Positions 25,377 to 33,230 are shown, counted from the first letter of the stretch. The stretch: DNA of 64,000 bases from CAVRXQ01 sp963838845 (GCA_963838845.1 CAWISR010000003.1:1116001-1180000), one strand, 5' to 3'. Made by a program: numbers and translations. The notes: a model not told the origin generated them from the letters alone.

Positions 25377-26375
25377 ATGATGCGCACCGAGGCTTCGGTT
25401 ACTTCGATTTCGTGGATCCCTTCAGAGGCGATCAGCGGCGTCGCGGTGCGCGCGCCCTTCGACGTCGGGATCACGCACTACGACAACGCACCACCCGAGG
25501 TCGTGACCGACCTCGAGGAACTCCGCGTCGCGGACCGCTTCCGCTTCGCGAACGAGTTGCGCGGATTCGTCGAGACCCAGAACGGCCGCATCGTCGACTA
25601 CGGGCAATCGGGCGGTGGCGTGATCGGTTCGACGACGGTGCGGCTCGGCGGACTGCAGAAGACCTTCCAGGCGGTGCCGCTTCCCGACATCCGTCCCGAT
25701 GCGGTCGTCACCGACCGCAGCGTCACCTTCGTCCAGACGGCCGGCGGACGGACAGGGATCCCCGCTCCGCGGCGTGTCCGACGCGCCCCGTTCGTGCAGT
25801 TGTCGGCGCCGCTCGTGTGGACGACGCTGGCGCTCACGATCTTCGTCGACGGGCGCACTCGCATCGAGCTGCGCGGTGCGAGCCCGTTCCCGCGGCATTG
25901 GATCTATGGGCCGGACGGCAAGCTTGAGCAGAAGTCCGGTCTCATCGACTTCTCGACGTGGTACCGGCGCGCGTTCGGCGTCCACAGTCCGTGGGGCGAC
26001 CGCGATTCGCGGGCGCTCACGACCGCGATCGAGACCGCGCTCGAGCGCGAGCTTTCGACCGTGCTGATGAAAAGCGGCGAACGTCCGCGCGTCGCGACGG
26101 TTGCCGAGGGCTCGACGATCCTCGAACAAGGGGAGTCGGGGAACGAGCTGTTCTTGGTCCTCGACGGCGTCGTGCGCGTCGAGGTCGACGGCAAGCCACT
26201 CGTCGAATGCGGCCCAGGATCGGTCCACGGCGAGCGCGCCGCGCTCGAGGGCGGCAAGCGCACCGCGACGGTGCGTGCCGTGACGAAGTGCAAAGTTGCC
26301 TTCGCCTCGGCCGATCAGTTCGACAAGGACGTTCTCACAGAGCTCGCGAGCGGGCACCGACGGGAACTCGACTGA
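25377..26375 (+). CDS. Cyclic-nucleotide-binding-domain protein with unassigned N-terminal domain
   Basis: The C-terminal third (about residues 235-332) is a cyclic-nucleotide-binding domain: 'GSTILEQGESGNELFLVLDG' and 'GSVHGERAALEGGKRTATV' correspond to the beta barrel and the phosphate-binding cassette (G-E-[RL]-A-x-L). The first ~220 residues are a globular domain I cannot assign; it contains 'GGRTGIPAPRRVRRAPFVQL' and 'YGPDGKLEQKSGLIDF'. There is no DNA-binding helix-turn-helix, so it is not a CRP-type regulator. The start is ATG 25377 or 25380. The cyclase gene begins two bases after its stop, which suggests receptor and enzyme work together. Confidence 0.85.
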   Translation: MMRTEASVTSISWIPSEAISGVAVRAPFDVGITHYDNAPPEVVTDLEELRVADRFRFANELRGFVETQNGRIVDYGQSGGGVIGSTTVRLGGLQKTFQAVPLPDIRPDAVVTDRSVTFVQTAGGRTGIPAPRRVRRAPFVQLSAPLVWTTLALTIFVDGRTRIELRGASPFPRHWIYGPDGKLEQKSGLIDFSTWYRRAFGVHSPWGDRDSRALTTAIETALERELSTVLMKSGERPRVATVAEGSTILEQGESGNELFLVLDGVVRVEVDGKPLVECGPGSVHGERAALEGGKRTATVRAVTKCKVAFASADQFDKDVLTELASGHRRELD

Positions 26376-26376
26376 C

Positions 26377-27750
26377 ATGCCGACGCTCGAGGACGAACGA
26401 GCGGTCGCGGGAGGTGATCGTGGCGTCGGGGGGCCGACGATCACCGTCTTGCTCGCAGACGACAACCTGATTGTCCGAGAGGGCGTGAAAGCGCTGTTGG
26501 TACTGGAGCGCGACTTCGAACTCGTTGGCACTGCCGGTGACTACGACGAGCTCGTCGCGGCGTCCGAGCGACTCGCCCCGCAGGTCGTCATCACCGACAT
26601 CCGGATGCCGCCGAACTTTCAACAGGAAGGCATCGACGCCGCGCACGAGATCCGCAAGCGCCACCCTGGCACCGGGATCGTCGTGCTCTCCCAGTTCGAC
26701 GACCCCGAGTATGCGATCTCTCTCCTCGCCGAGGGCTCCGCGGGCTACGCGTACCTGTTGAAGGACCGCGTCGCCGAGGGTGACCAGCTCGCCCGGGCGG
26801 TGCGCACCGTCGCAACAGGGGGTTCGGTGCTCGACCCGGCGATCGTCGAGTCGATGGTCCATCCGGTCACCGACTCGGGAGGACTCGACGAGTCCGACGA
26901 GCAGCTGCTGAAGTTCGTCGCCGAGGGCCGACCGATCAAGGCGATCGCCGTCGCGACGAACACGACTCCCGCTGCGACCGCGGACGCCGTCGAGCGGCTG
27001 TTCCTGCGCCTCGCGAAGGACGCGAGCAGCGGCAGCAAGCAGTCGCTTCGTCAGCTGCGCAAGCTGCACGAGGCGATCGTCGATCGCGAAGAACAAGGCG
27101 AATCGCTGAGCCGCCTACTGCCCGGTGGCGTCGCGCAAATGCTGCGCGACGAAGGATGCCGTCCCGGCGAGACGGTCCAGCTCACCGTCAGCGTCTTGAT
27201 GTCGGACATCCGCGGGTACTCGACGATCGCCGAGCGCGCCGATCCGAGCGCGCTTGCCGGGCAGCTGAACGTGCATCGCGGCGAGATGAACCGAGCGGTC
27301 ATCGGAGAAGGGGGCACCGTGATGCAGTTCGTCGGCGACGCGGTGATGGCGGTCTTCGGGGCGCCGGTTCCGATCCCGGATCACCCGGACAGGGCGCTGC
27401 GCGCCGCGCTGGCGATGCACCGCGCGCAGGAGGCGGTGAACGTTCGCTGGCGCGATGAGGGTCTTGCCGAGTTCGGCCTCGGCATCGGGATCACGACCGG
27501 CGAGGTCGCCGCGGCATTGCTCGGATCGGACGAGCGCCTCGAGTACACGGTCGTCGGCGACACCGTGAACCTCGCTCAGCGGATCCAGCAGTGGGCAGAA
27601 CCGGGAGAGACCGTCCTTTCCGACGCGACGTACCAGTCGTTGCTCGACCAGATCGCGGCGGAGCCGATCGCGCCGTCGACGGTGAAGGGGCGCTCAGGTT
27701 TGGTCGGCGCGTGGAAGGTGGCGGCACAAATGGCGGGAGTGGACCGATGA
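26377..27750 (+). CDS. Receiver domain-class III adenylyl/guanylyl cyclase fusion
   Basis: The 457-residue product has an intact receiver domain (about 22-145): acid pair D28/D29, phospho-acceptor D74, S105 and K129. Residues about 170-215 ('LLKFVAEGRPIKAIAVATNT') look like a decayed LuxR/GerE helix-turn-helix. A class III cyclase domain (about 268-430) follows, with metal aspartates D277 ('SDIRGYST') and D321 ('FVGDAVMAVFG'), D395 in the purine region and transition-state N398 and R402. Q317 replaces the usual adenine-contacting Lys, so nucleotide preference is uncertain. The ATG at 26377 is two bases after the cyclic-nucleotide-binding gene; its end overlaps the ABC gene. Confidence 0.9.
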   Translation: MPTLEDERAVAGGDRGVGGPTITVLLADDNLIVREGVKALLVLERDFELVGTAGDYDELVAASERLAPQVVITDIRMPPNFQQEGIDAAHEIRKRHPGTGIVVLSQFDDPEYAISLLAEGSAGYAYLLKDRVAEGDQLARAVRTVATGGSVLDPAIVESMVHPVTDSGGLDESDEQLLKFVAEGRPIKAIAVATNTTPAATADAVERLFLRLAKDASSGSKQSLRQLRKLHEAIVDREEQGESLSRLLPGGVAQMLRDEGCRPGETVQLTVSVLMSDIRGYSTIAERADPSALAGQLNVHRGEMNRAVIGEGGTVMQFVGDAVMAVFGAPVPIPDHPDRALRAALAMHRAQEAVNVRWRDEGLAEFGLGIGITTGEVAAALLGSDERLEYTVVGDTVNLAQRIQQWAEPGETVLSDATYQSLLDQIAAEPIAPSTVKGRSGLVGAWKVAAQMAGVDR

Positions 27751-28475
27751 GCGTGATGCAGGCACGTGGCGTGCGCAAGACGTATGAGACCGAGGGTGCC
27801 CCGGTGCGCGCGCTGCGGGGAGTCGACCTTGCGATGGGCGAAGGGGAGTTCGTCGCGATCATGGGACCGTCGGGCTGTGGCAAGTCGACGCTGTTGAACC
27901 TCATCGCAGGTCTCGACGTGCCAACCGATGGTGAGATCGTCGTCGCCGGAGAGGCGCTGTCCGGCATGGACGAGGACGATCTCGCGTTGATGCGCCGTCG
28001 CCACATCGGCATCGTCTTTCAGTTCTTCAACCTCTTGGAAGGGATGACCGTCCTCGAGAACGCGACGCTCCCCGCCGTCGTCGCCGGCCTGCGCCGTCGG
28101 CAGGCGGAGAGCAGGGCGCGTGATCTCCTCGACCTCCTCGGTCTCGCCGACAAGGCGCGCGCCGCTCCCGGACTGCTCTCAGGCGGGGAGCGCCAGCGCC
28201 TCGCCATCGCCCGCGCGCTCGCGAACGCGCCGACTCTGCTGCTCGCCGACGAGCCGACCGGCGCGCTCGACTCCGAAGGCGGATTCGAAGTTCTCGAGCT
28301 GTTCCGGCGGCTGCACGCCGGTGGCCAGTCAATCCTTCTCGTCACCCACGACGAGCACGTCGCCGCGCCGGCGTCGCGCCTCGTCCATATGCGCGACGGC
28401 CGCATCGAATCCGACGTCGAACAGCGCGTGGAGCTCGCCGTCGAAGCGGAGATCGACGTCGCGATCTACGAATGA
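27747..28475 (+). CDS. ABC transporter ATP-binding protein, LolD/MacB type
   Basis: The 242-residue ATPase has Walker A 'GPSGCGKST' (40-48), Q-loop 'IVFQFFNLLEGMTVLENATL', signature 'LLSGGERQRLAIARAL', Walker B 'LLLADEPTGALD' and the H-loop 'VTHDEHV', all complete. It is nearest to the LolD/MacB/FtsE group, which work with FtsX-type permeases. No permease gene is adjacent; the only FtsX-type permease in the window is 13 kb away on the other strand. The ATG overlaps the cyclase stop, and its own stop overlaps the kinase start, so it belongs to the signalling operon. Confidence 0.93.
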   Translation: MSVMQARGVRKTYETEGAPVRALRGVDLAMGEGEFVAIMGPSGCGKSTLLNLIAGLDVPTDGEIVVAGEALSGMDEDDLALMRRRHIGIVFQFFNLLEGMTVLENATLPAVVAGLRRRQAESRARDLLDLLGLADKARAAPGLLSGGERQRLAIARALANAPTLLLADEPTGALDSEGGFEVLELFRRLHAGGQSILLVTHDEHVAAPASRLVHMRDGRIESDVEQRVELAVEAEIDVAIYE

Positions 28476-30691
28476 TGGACGCCGCCCCGATCGTCGTCAG
28501 CCAGCTCGGTGTGCGCCGCGAATCGGCGGCCCCGCCGGCGTCGCGTCGGCGCGTCGCGGTCGGGCCGACGTTGCTGCTCGCCGCGGTGGCGCTCGGGGGG
28601 GCCATCGCCGCGCCCGTGGTCGACCACCGCGGCGACCTTCTCACTCAAGTGGTCCGGGCGGTCGTCGTCGGGTGCTTCGCGATCGCCGGCGGATTCGCCC
28701 TCATGCTCCGGCCGAAGGAGCGCCAGCCGCTGCTCGTGCTCTCGGCGACGTTCGTCGCCGCTGCCGCGGTCGTCTCGGCGGCCCTCATTCAAGCCCACGC
28801 CCACCACGCCGCCGTCGCCGGGGGTCTCGTCGCGGTGGCGCGCCTTGTCGCGCCGGTGGCGCTCGCGATCTTGCCGATGTCGACGATGCACGTCCTGCTC
28901 GGCCTGCCGGACGGCACCTGCCGGCTGAGCCGCTTCGCGATCGGCGGCGGCTATCTCGTGGCGATCGGCGTCGGGCTCGGAATGTGGAGCGACAGGCCGG
29001 TGCTGCCGCTGTGGCCGGTCGGGGTCGAGCTCCTCGTCGCCGTGCCCATCGGGCTCTACGGCGCCAGGCGCCGCTATCGGCGCTCGGCAGGGCTCGAGCG
29101 CCAGCGGATGCAGTGGTTCGGGTGGGCGGTGTCCGTCGGGGTCGAGATCGTCGTCCTCGCCGAGGCGTTGCGCCTTTTTTGGGGCTGGCCGACGCGCGAA
29201 GCGCTCGTCGTCACGGTCGCCGCCGTGCCGATCGCGATCGCCGTCGCGGCGGGCGCGACGACCGTCATCGCGACGCGCATCGACCGCCTGCTCGCCTGGT
29301 CGGTCTCGGTCGCCGGTCTGACCGGCGTCGTCGTCGTCGTGTACCTCATCGTCGTCTTGGGCATCGGACACGCGCCGACGAAACAGGAGCGGACGCTGCT
29401 CATCCTCTCGATGATTGCCGCGGCGGCGTCAGCGTTGATCTACGGGCCGGCGCGCACGCGCCTGAAGTCTTACGCGAACCGCATCGTCTACGGCGAGCGC
29501 GAGGCGCCCGACACCGTGCTACGCACCTTCGCGACGCGCCTCACCCGCGCCATGCCGCTTGAGGAACTCTTGTTGCAGGTCGTCGAGTCGCTGCGCAAAA
29601 CGCTTGCGCTCACCTCGGCCGAGATCTGGACCGGATCCGGCGGTGTGCTGGAACGCGCCGTGTCGGTGCCGGACGCACCCGGGGCGCGGATCGTGTTGAG
29701 TGCGAGCGAAGAGTCGGTGGTCGCCCGCGCCGGCGTCACGGGCAATGCGTGGCTTGAGATCTGGATGCCGCAGATCCTGAAGGGCCACGAAGGGTTTGCG
29801 ATCCGCGTCGCGCCGACCACGCACTCGGGCCGCGTCCTCGGACTCGTCGTCGCGGCGCGCAAATCCGACGGCGAGCGCTTCAGCGAGGGCGACGACACGA
29901 CGCTCGTCGAGCTCGCCCGGCAGCTCGGCCTCGCTCTCCACAACGTCGAGCTCGACTCGGCACTGCAGGAGTCACTCGACGAGGTGCGGCGACAAGCCGA
30001 CGAACTGCGCGCCTCGAGAGCGCGGATCGTTGCCGCGTCGGATGCGGCGCGCCGCCAGATCGAGCGGAACCTCCACGACGGCGCGCAGCAGCACCTCGTC
30101 GCGCTCGCCGTCAACGTCCGTTTGGCGCGCCAGCTCGTCGAGTCCGACCCTGCGGGTTCTGTCGAGATCCTCGACGCACTCGGCGGTGAGCTGCAGGACG
30201 CGGTGCAGGAGCTGCGTGCGCTCGCGCACGGCATCTACCCGCCGCTGCTCGTCGACCGCGGCGTCGAAGAGGCGTTGCGGTCCGCGGCCTCGCGCGCCGC
30301 CATCCCAACCGAGGTCGAGGCCGAAGGTCTACGGCGCTATTCGCCGGAGGAGGAGGCGGCCGTCTACTTCTGCTGCATGGAGGCGCTGCAGAATGCCGGC
30401 AAACACGCGGGCGAGGGAGCGACCGCCACCGTGCGAGTCCACGAACGCGAGGGGACGCTCTTTTTCGATGTCGTCGACAACGGCGCCGGATTCGACATGA
30501 ACGGCGTGAAGGGGCACGGCGCGGGCTTCGTCAACATGCGCGACCGCGTCGGCGCGATCGGCGGCACGGTCTCGGTGCAGTCCTCGCCCGGGAAGGGAAC
30601 GAAGATCTCCGGGCACTTGCCGCTGAGCGGGACGAACGAGCCGTCGACGAACGGTGCGACTGGCGTGGAGCGCTCGGCCCTCAGGACCTGA
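28472..30691 (+). CDS. Membrane sensor histidine kinase, NarX/HisKA_3 type
   Basis: The 739-residue protein has about eight hydrophobic segments in residues 30-325, a GAF-like domain (about 345-490), a short coiled coil, and a HisKA_3 dimerisation domain with the phospho-accepting H535 in 'ERNLHDGAQQHLVALA'. The ATPase domain follows ('EALQNAGKHAG' N-box, 'DNGAGFD' G-box, 'GHGAGFVNMRDR'). The membrane part suggests sensing of an envelope or hydrophobic signal. Its ATG overlaps the ABC gene. Its 3' end overlaps the convergent receiver gene by 11 bases. It could serve any of three nearby receivers; which one is not shown. Confidence 0.93.
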   Translation: MMDAAPIVVSQLGVRRESAAPPASRRRVAVGPTLLLAAVALGGAIAAPVVDHRGDLLTQVVRAVVVGCFAIAGGFALMLRPKERQPLLVLSATFVAAAAVVSAALIQAHAHHAAVAGGLVAVARLVAPVALAILPMSTMHVLLGLPDGTCRLSRFAIGGGYLVAIGVGLGMWSDRPVLPLWPVGVELLVAVPIGLYGARRRYRRSAGLERQRMQWFGWAVSVGVEIVVLAEALRLFWGWPTREALVVTVAAVPIAIAVAAGATTVIATRIDRLLAWSVSVAGLTGVVVVVYLIVVLGIGHAPTKQERTLLILSMIAAAASALIYGPARTRLKSYANRIVYGEREAPDTVLRTFATRLTRAMPLEELLLQVVESLRKTLALTSAEIWTGSGGVLERAVSVPDAPGARIVLSASEESVVARAGVTGNAWLEIWMPQILKGHEGFAIRVAPTTHSGRVLGLVVAARKSDGERFSEGDDTTLVELARQLGLALHNVELDSALQESLDEVRRQADELRASRARIVAASDAARRQIERNLHDGAQQHLVALAVNVRLARQLVESDPAGSVEILDALGGELQDAVQELRALAHGIYPPLLVDRGVEEALRSAASRAAIPTEVEAEGLRRYSPEEEAAVYFCCMEALQNAGKHAGEGATATVRVHEREGTLFFDVVDNGAGFDMNGVKGHGAGFVNMRDRVGAIGGTVSVQSSPGKGTKISGHLPLSGTNEPSTNGATGVERSALRT

Positions 30692-31121
30692 AGCTGAGCG
30701 GCAGTTTCCCGGCCCAGCCGCGCGTCAGCACGTCCGGGCCGAACTGTTCTTTGTGCACGTACGCCACGGCGCCGCTCGTCGCGGCATCGGCGGGGAGGCT
30801 CTCGACGTCGTAGGTCGACAGCAAGAGGACCCGCACCGACGGGTGCTGCTCGACGATGCGCCGTGTCGCCTCGATGCCGCCCATGCCGTCCATGTTGATA
30901 TCCATCAGGACGAGCTGCGGCTCGAGCTCTGATGCGAGGGCGACGGCTTCCTCGCCCGAGCGTGCCTCTCCGACCACAGTGAACCCGGGGGTCGCGCGCA
31001 CGACCGCCTTGGCGGCCAAGCGGAACGGAGCCTGGTCGTCGACGATCAGCACACCGACTGAATCGTCAGCCACCTCATCATCATCGCAGGTCGGTGGCGG
31101 TGAGCGGACGCTTGCCAGCAC
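30681..31121 (-). CDS. Single-domain response regulator (receiver only)
   Basis: The product (146 residues from GTG 31121, or about 130 from GTG 31073) is a receiver domain alone: 'VGVLIVDDQAPFRLAAKAVV' at the N-terminus, phospho-acceptor D74 in 'LVLMDINMDGMGG', conserved Ser in 'LLLSTYDVES' and Lys in 'AYVHKEQFG'. It stops after the receiver, so there is no output domain. It is downstream of the NarL-type gene on the same strand, 32 bases away. It may act as a phosphate sink or by protein contact. The start is uncertain as neither GTG has a strong ribosome-binding site. Confidence 0.88.
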   Translation of the reverse strand: MLASVRSPPPTCDDDEVADDSVGVLIVDDQAPFRLAAKAVVRATPGFTVVGEARSGEEAVALASELEPQLVLMDINMDGMGGIEATRRIVEQHPSVRVLLLSTYDVESLPADAATSGAVAYVHKEQFGPDVLTRGWAGKLPLSFRS

Positions 31122-31153
31122 GAGGGTGCAAGGCGTGGCACCACCACGACGGC

Positions 31154-31822
31154 CTAATCGGCGCGATCGGAGAGAAAAAGGAGTACGGCCTTCACCCGTC
31201 GGTGGACGTCGAGTTCCTGGGACAACCCGAGCTTGGAGAAGATCGAGTTGATGTGCTTTTCGACCGCTCGCTCAGAAAGCACGAGCGCGGCGGCGACAGC
31301 GGCGTTGTTCTTGCCGGTCGCCATCTCGGCGAGGATCTCTTTTTCGCGCGGGGTCAAGAGCCGCATCGGCGAGTTCTGGGCGCGAGAGCGGGCGGCGACG
31401 AGCGCGTCGACGACGACCGGGTCGATCACCGACCCCCCGGCGGCCGTCTGTCTGATCGCATCGGCGAGCTGTTTGATGTCCGAGACCCGTTCCTTCAGCA
31501 GGTAGGCGCGACCCTTCGATCCGTGTTCCAAGAACGCGAGCGCGTAGCTCGGTTCCGCGTACTGGCTCAAGACGACGACGCCGACGTCGGGATTGCGCGT
31601 GCGGAACTCGTTCGCCGCACGGATGCCTTCGTCGGTGCCGGTTGGCGGCATGCGTATGTCGGTGACAACGACGTCGGGCTTCTCCGCATCGACGCTTTCG
31701 AGCAGCGAGTCGTAGTCGGCGCACGTCGCGACGAGTTCGAGTTCATCTTCGGAGGCGATCAGTCGCGCGACACCCTCGCGGACCAGGTAGTCGTCCTCGG
31801 CGAGGACGACCCGTATCGACAT
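31154..31822 (-). CDS. NarL/LuxR-family response regulator
   Basis: This 222-residue regulator has a receiver domain (D55 in 'VVVTDIRMPPTGTDEGI') and a C-terminal LuxR-type helix-turn-helix ('LTPREKEILAEMATGKNNAA', 'LSERAVEKHINSIFSKLGL'). The stretch from 'TDIRMPP' to 'GGSVIDP' is strikingly like that of the receiver-cyclase encoded at 26377-27750, so the two are paralogues. It likely controls transcription under the neighbouring HisKA_3 kinase, the partner type for this family. The ATG is at 31822. Confidence 0.95.
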   Translation of the reverse strand: MSIRVVLAEDDYLVREGVARLIASEDELELVATCADYDSLLESVDAEKPDVVVTDIRMPPTGTDEGIRAANEFRTRNPDVGVVVLSQYAEPSYALAFLEHGSKGRAYLLKERVSDIKQLADAIRQTAAGGSVIDPVVVDALVAARSRAQNSPMRLLTPREKEILAEMATGKNNAAVAAALVLSERAVEKHINSIFSKLGLSQELDVHRRVKAVLLFLSDRAD

Positions 31823-31891
31823 ACCGACAGGCTACGTGACGAAATCCTCGACGTCTGATAACCCGTCACCGATGGGTCGTTATGAGAGGTA

Positions 31892-32725
31892 TCAATCGAG
31901 CGTGATCAGCTGCCCCTGGGTCGCGGCGCGGACGGGCAGCGGCGCGTCCGTCAACTCCTTCACGATGGCGTCAACTTCGTCATCGGTGCGCGAGGGATCG
32001 TGGTGGAACAGAACGAGCTCGCGGGCCTTCGCCGCGGCGGCCAGGCCGACGGCGTACGGGTAGGCGGAGTGGCCGTAGTGCGCCTTCGTCGGCAGTTCCT
32101 CCGCCGTGTACTGCGAGTCGTGCAAGACGAGGTCGCAACCCTCGGTGAGCGCGAGCGCGGTGTCGTGGTACTCGCCAAAGCCGTCCGGGCCGGGACCGAG
32201 GTCGGTCGGGCAATGGTCGGAGAGGTAGGCGAGCGTGGAGTGGCCGTCCGAGACCCGATACCCGAAGGTCCGCCCGCCTCCGTGGGGGATGTCGAGTGCG
32301 AGGACCGAAAGCCCTTCGAGCTCGTGTTCCCCCGGTTCGAGCGGACGGAAGCTCCACGACCCCCTGAGGCCGCGGGGCGTGATCGGGAAGTGGGGCGGCG
32401 ACATGAAGCGCTCGAAGATCTCTTCGCCGTGGGTTTGCGCCGGCAAGTAGGCGTCGACGCGGGCGTCTTCGCGGTCCGCCGAGGTGAAGAACGGCAGGCC
32501 CTGGGTGTGATCCCAGTGCAGATGGCCGAAGAGGATCGAGCCGCGGAAGGGCTCACCCGCAAAGACGGCGTCGGCGGCGCGAATGCCCGTGCCGGCGTCG
32601 ATGATGAGCGTCGGTGTGGCGCCATCTGAAGAGATCCCGACACAGGAGGTGTGGCCCCCGTAGCGGACGAAATCGGCGCCCGGGGTGGGCGTCGACCCCC
32701 GCGTGCCGAACAGATGGACGCGCAT
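31892..32725 (-). CDS. Metallo-beta-lactamase-fold hydrolase
   Basis: The 277-residue product has the metal motif 'FGHLHWDHTQGLPFF' (HxHxDH), further ligand histidines in 'HDSQYT' and 'HYGHSAYPYA', and a late motif 'LFHHDPSRTDDEVD'. The N-terminus 'MRVHLFGTRGSTPTPG' is typical of the RNase Z-like/PhnP-like branch of hydrolases. The substrate is unknown: cyclic phosphodiesters or nucleotides are possible by analogy, which would be interesting beside a cyclase, but this is speculation. It is divergent from groES. Confidence 0.85.
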   Translation of the reverse strand: MRVHLFGTRGSTPTPGADFVRYGGHTSCVGISSDGATPTLIIDAGTGIRAADAVFAGEPFRGSILFGHLHWDHTQGLPFFTSADREDARVDAYLPAQTHGEEIFERFMSPPHFPITPRGLRGSWSFRPLEPGEHELEGLSVLALDIPHGGGRTFGYRVSDGHSTLAYLSDHCPTDLGPGPDGFGEYHDTALALTEGCDLVLHDSQYTAEELPTKAHYGHSAYPYAVGLAAAAKARELVLFHHDPSRTDDEVDAIVKELTDAPLPVRAATQGQLITLD

Positions 32726-32858
32726 CAGGAACCGACGTCCGGGCGACCGAACCCGCGATGGGGTGCAACGAGCACTTTTGTGGCCTTTCTCAGAGGGTCT
32801 CCAAGGATACGAGAAGTGGGTGATTCGACCCTACGCAACAAACGGACCGTACCCGCGG

Positions 32859-32887
32859 TTGCCGGGTCGGCGCGGCGACGGTATCGT
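32859..32887 (+). promoter_or_regulatory. groESL promoter
   Basis: TTGCCG at 32859-32864 and TATCGT at 32882-32887 are separated by 17 bases, a good sigma-A-type arrangement. The last base of the -10 is the first base of the CIRCE element, so a repressor bound there would block the transcription start. Confidence 0.7.
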
Positions 32888-32913
32888 TAGCACTCAGAGC
32901 AATAGAGTGCTAA
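32887..32913 (+). promoter_or_regulatory. CIRCE operator (HrcA binding site)
   Basis: TTAGCACTC, nine spacer bases (AGAGCAATA) and GAGTGCTAA form a perfect 9-9-9 inverted repeat equal to the CIRCE consensus. HrcA bound here represses chaperonin genes until heat or misfolding stress. It lies 23 bases before the groES ATG and would also form part of the 5' leader. Confidence 0.96.
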
Positions 32914-32936
32914 CGAGCCCAAGGAGGCCCCCCAAG

Positions 32937-33230
32937 ATGACGTTGCAACCGCTCGACGACCGGATCGTCGTTCGCCCGAGCGAGGCCGAGGAAAAGACGG
33001 CCTCTGGCCTGGTGATTCCCGACACCGCGAAGGAAAAGCCCCAGCAGGGCGAGGTTCTCGCCGTCGGGCCGGGTCGGCGCGCCGAGAACACCGGCGAACT
33101 CATCCCCCTCGACGTGAAAGTCGGCGACAAGGTCGTTTATTCGAAGTACGGGGGCACCGAGATCACGATCGACGGTGAGGACCTCCTCATCCTTTCGGGT
33201 CGCGACGTGCTCGCGAAGGTGTCTGCCTGA
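32937..33230 (+). CDS. groES: Co-chaperonin GroES
   Basis: GroES caps the GroEL cavity. The 97-residue product begins 'MTLQPLDDRIVVRPSEAEEK' and has the mobile-loop region 'KTASGLVIPDTAKEKPQQG' and 'VVYSKYGGTEI'. The ATG has AAGGAGG upstream (32921-32927). The stop overlaps the groEL ATG (TGATG). Expression is controlled by the CIRCE element. Confidence 0.98.
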   Translation: MTLQPLDDRIVVRPSEAEEKTASGLVIPDTAKEKPQQGEVLAVGPGRRAENTGELIPLDVKVGDKVVYSKYGGTEITIDGEDLLILSGRDVLAKVSA

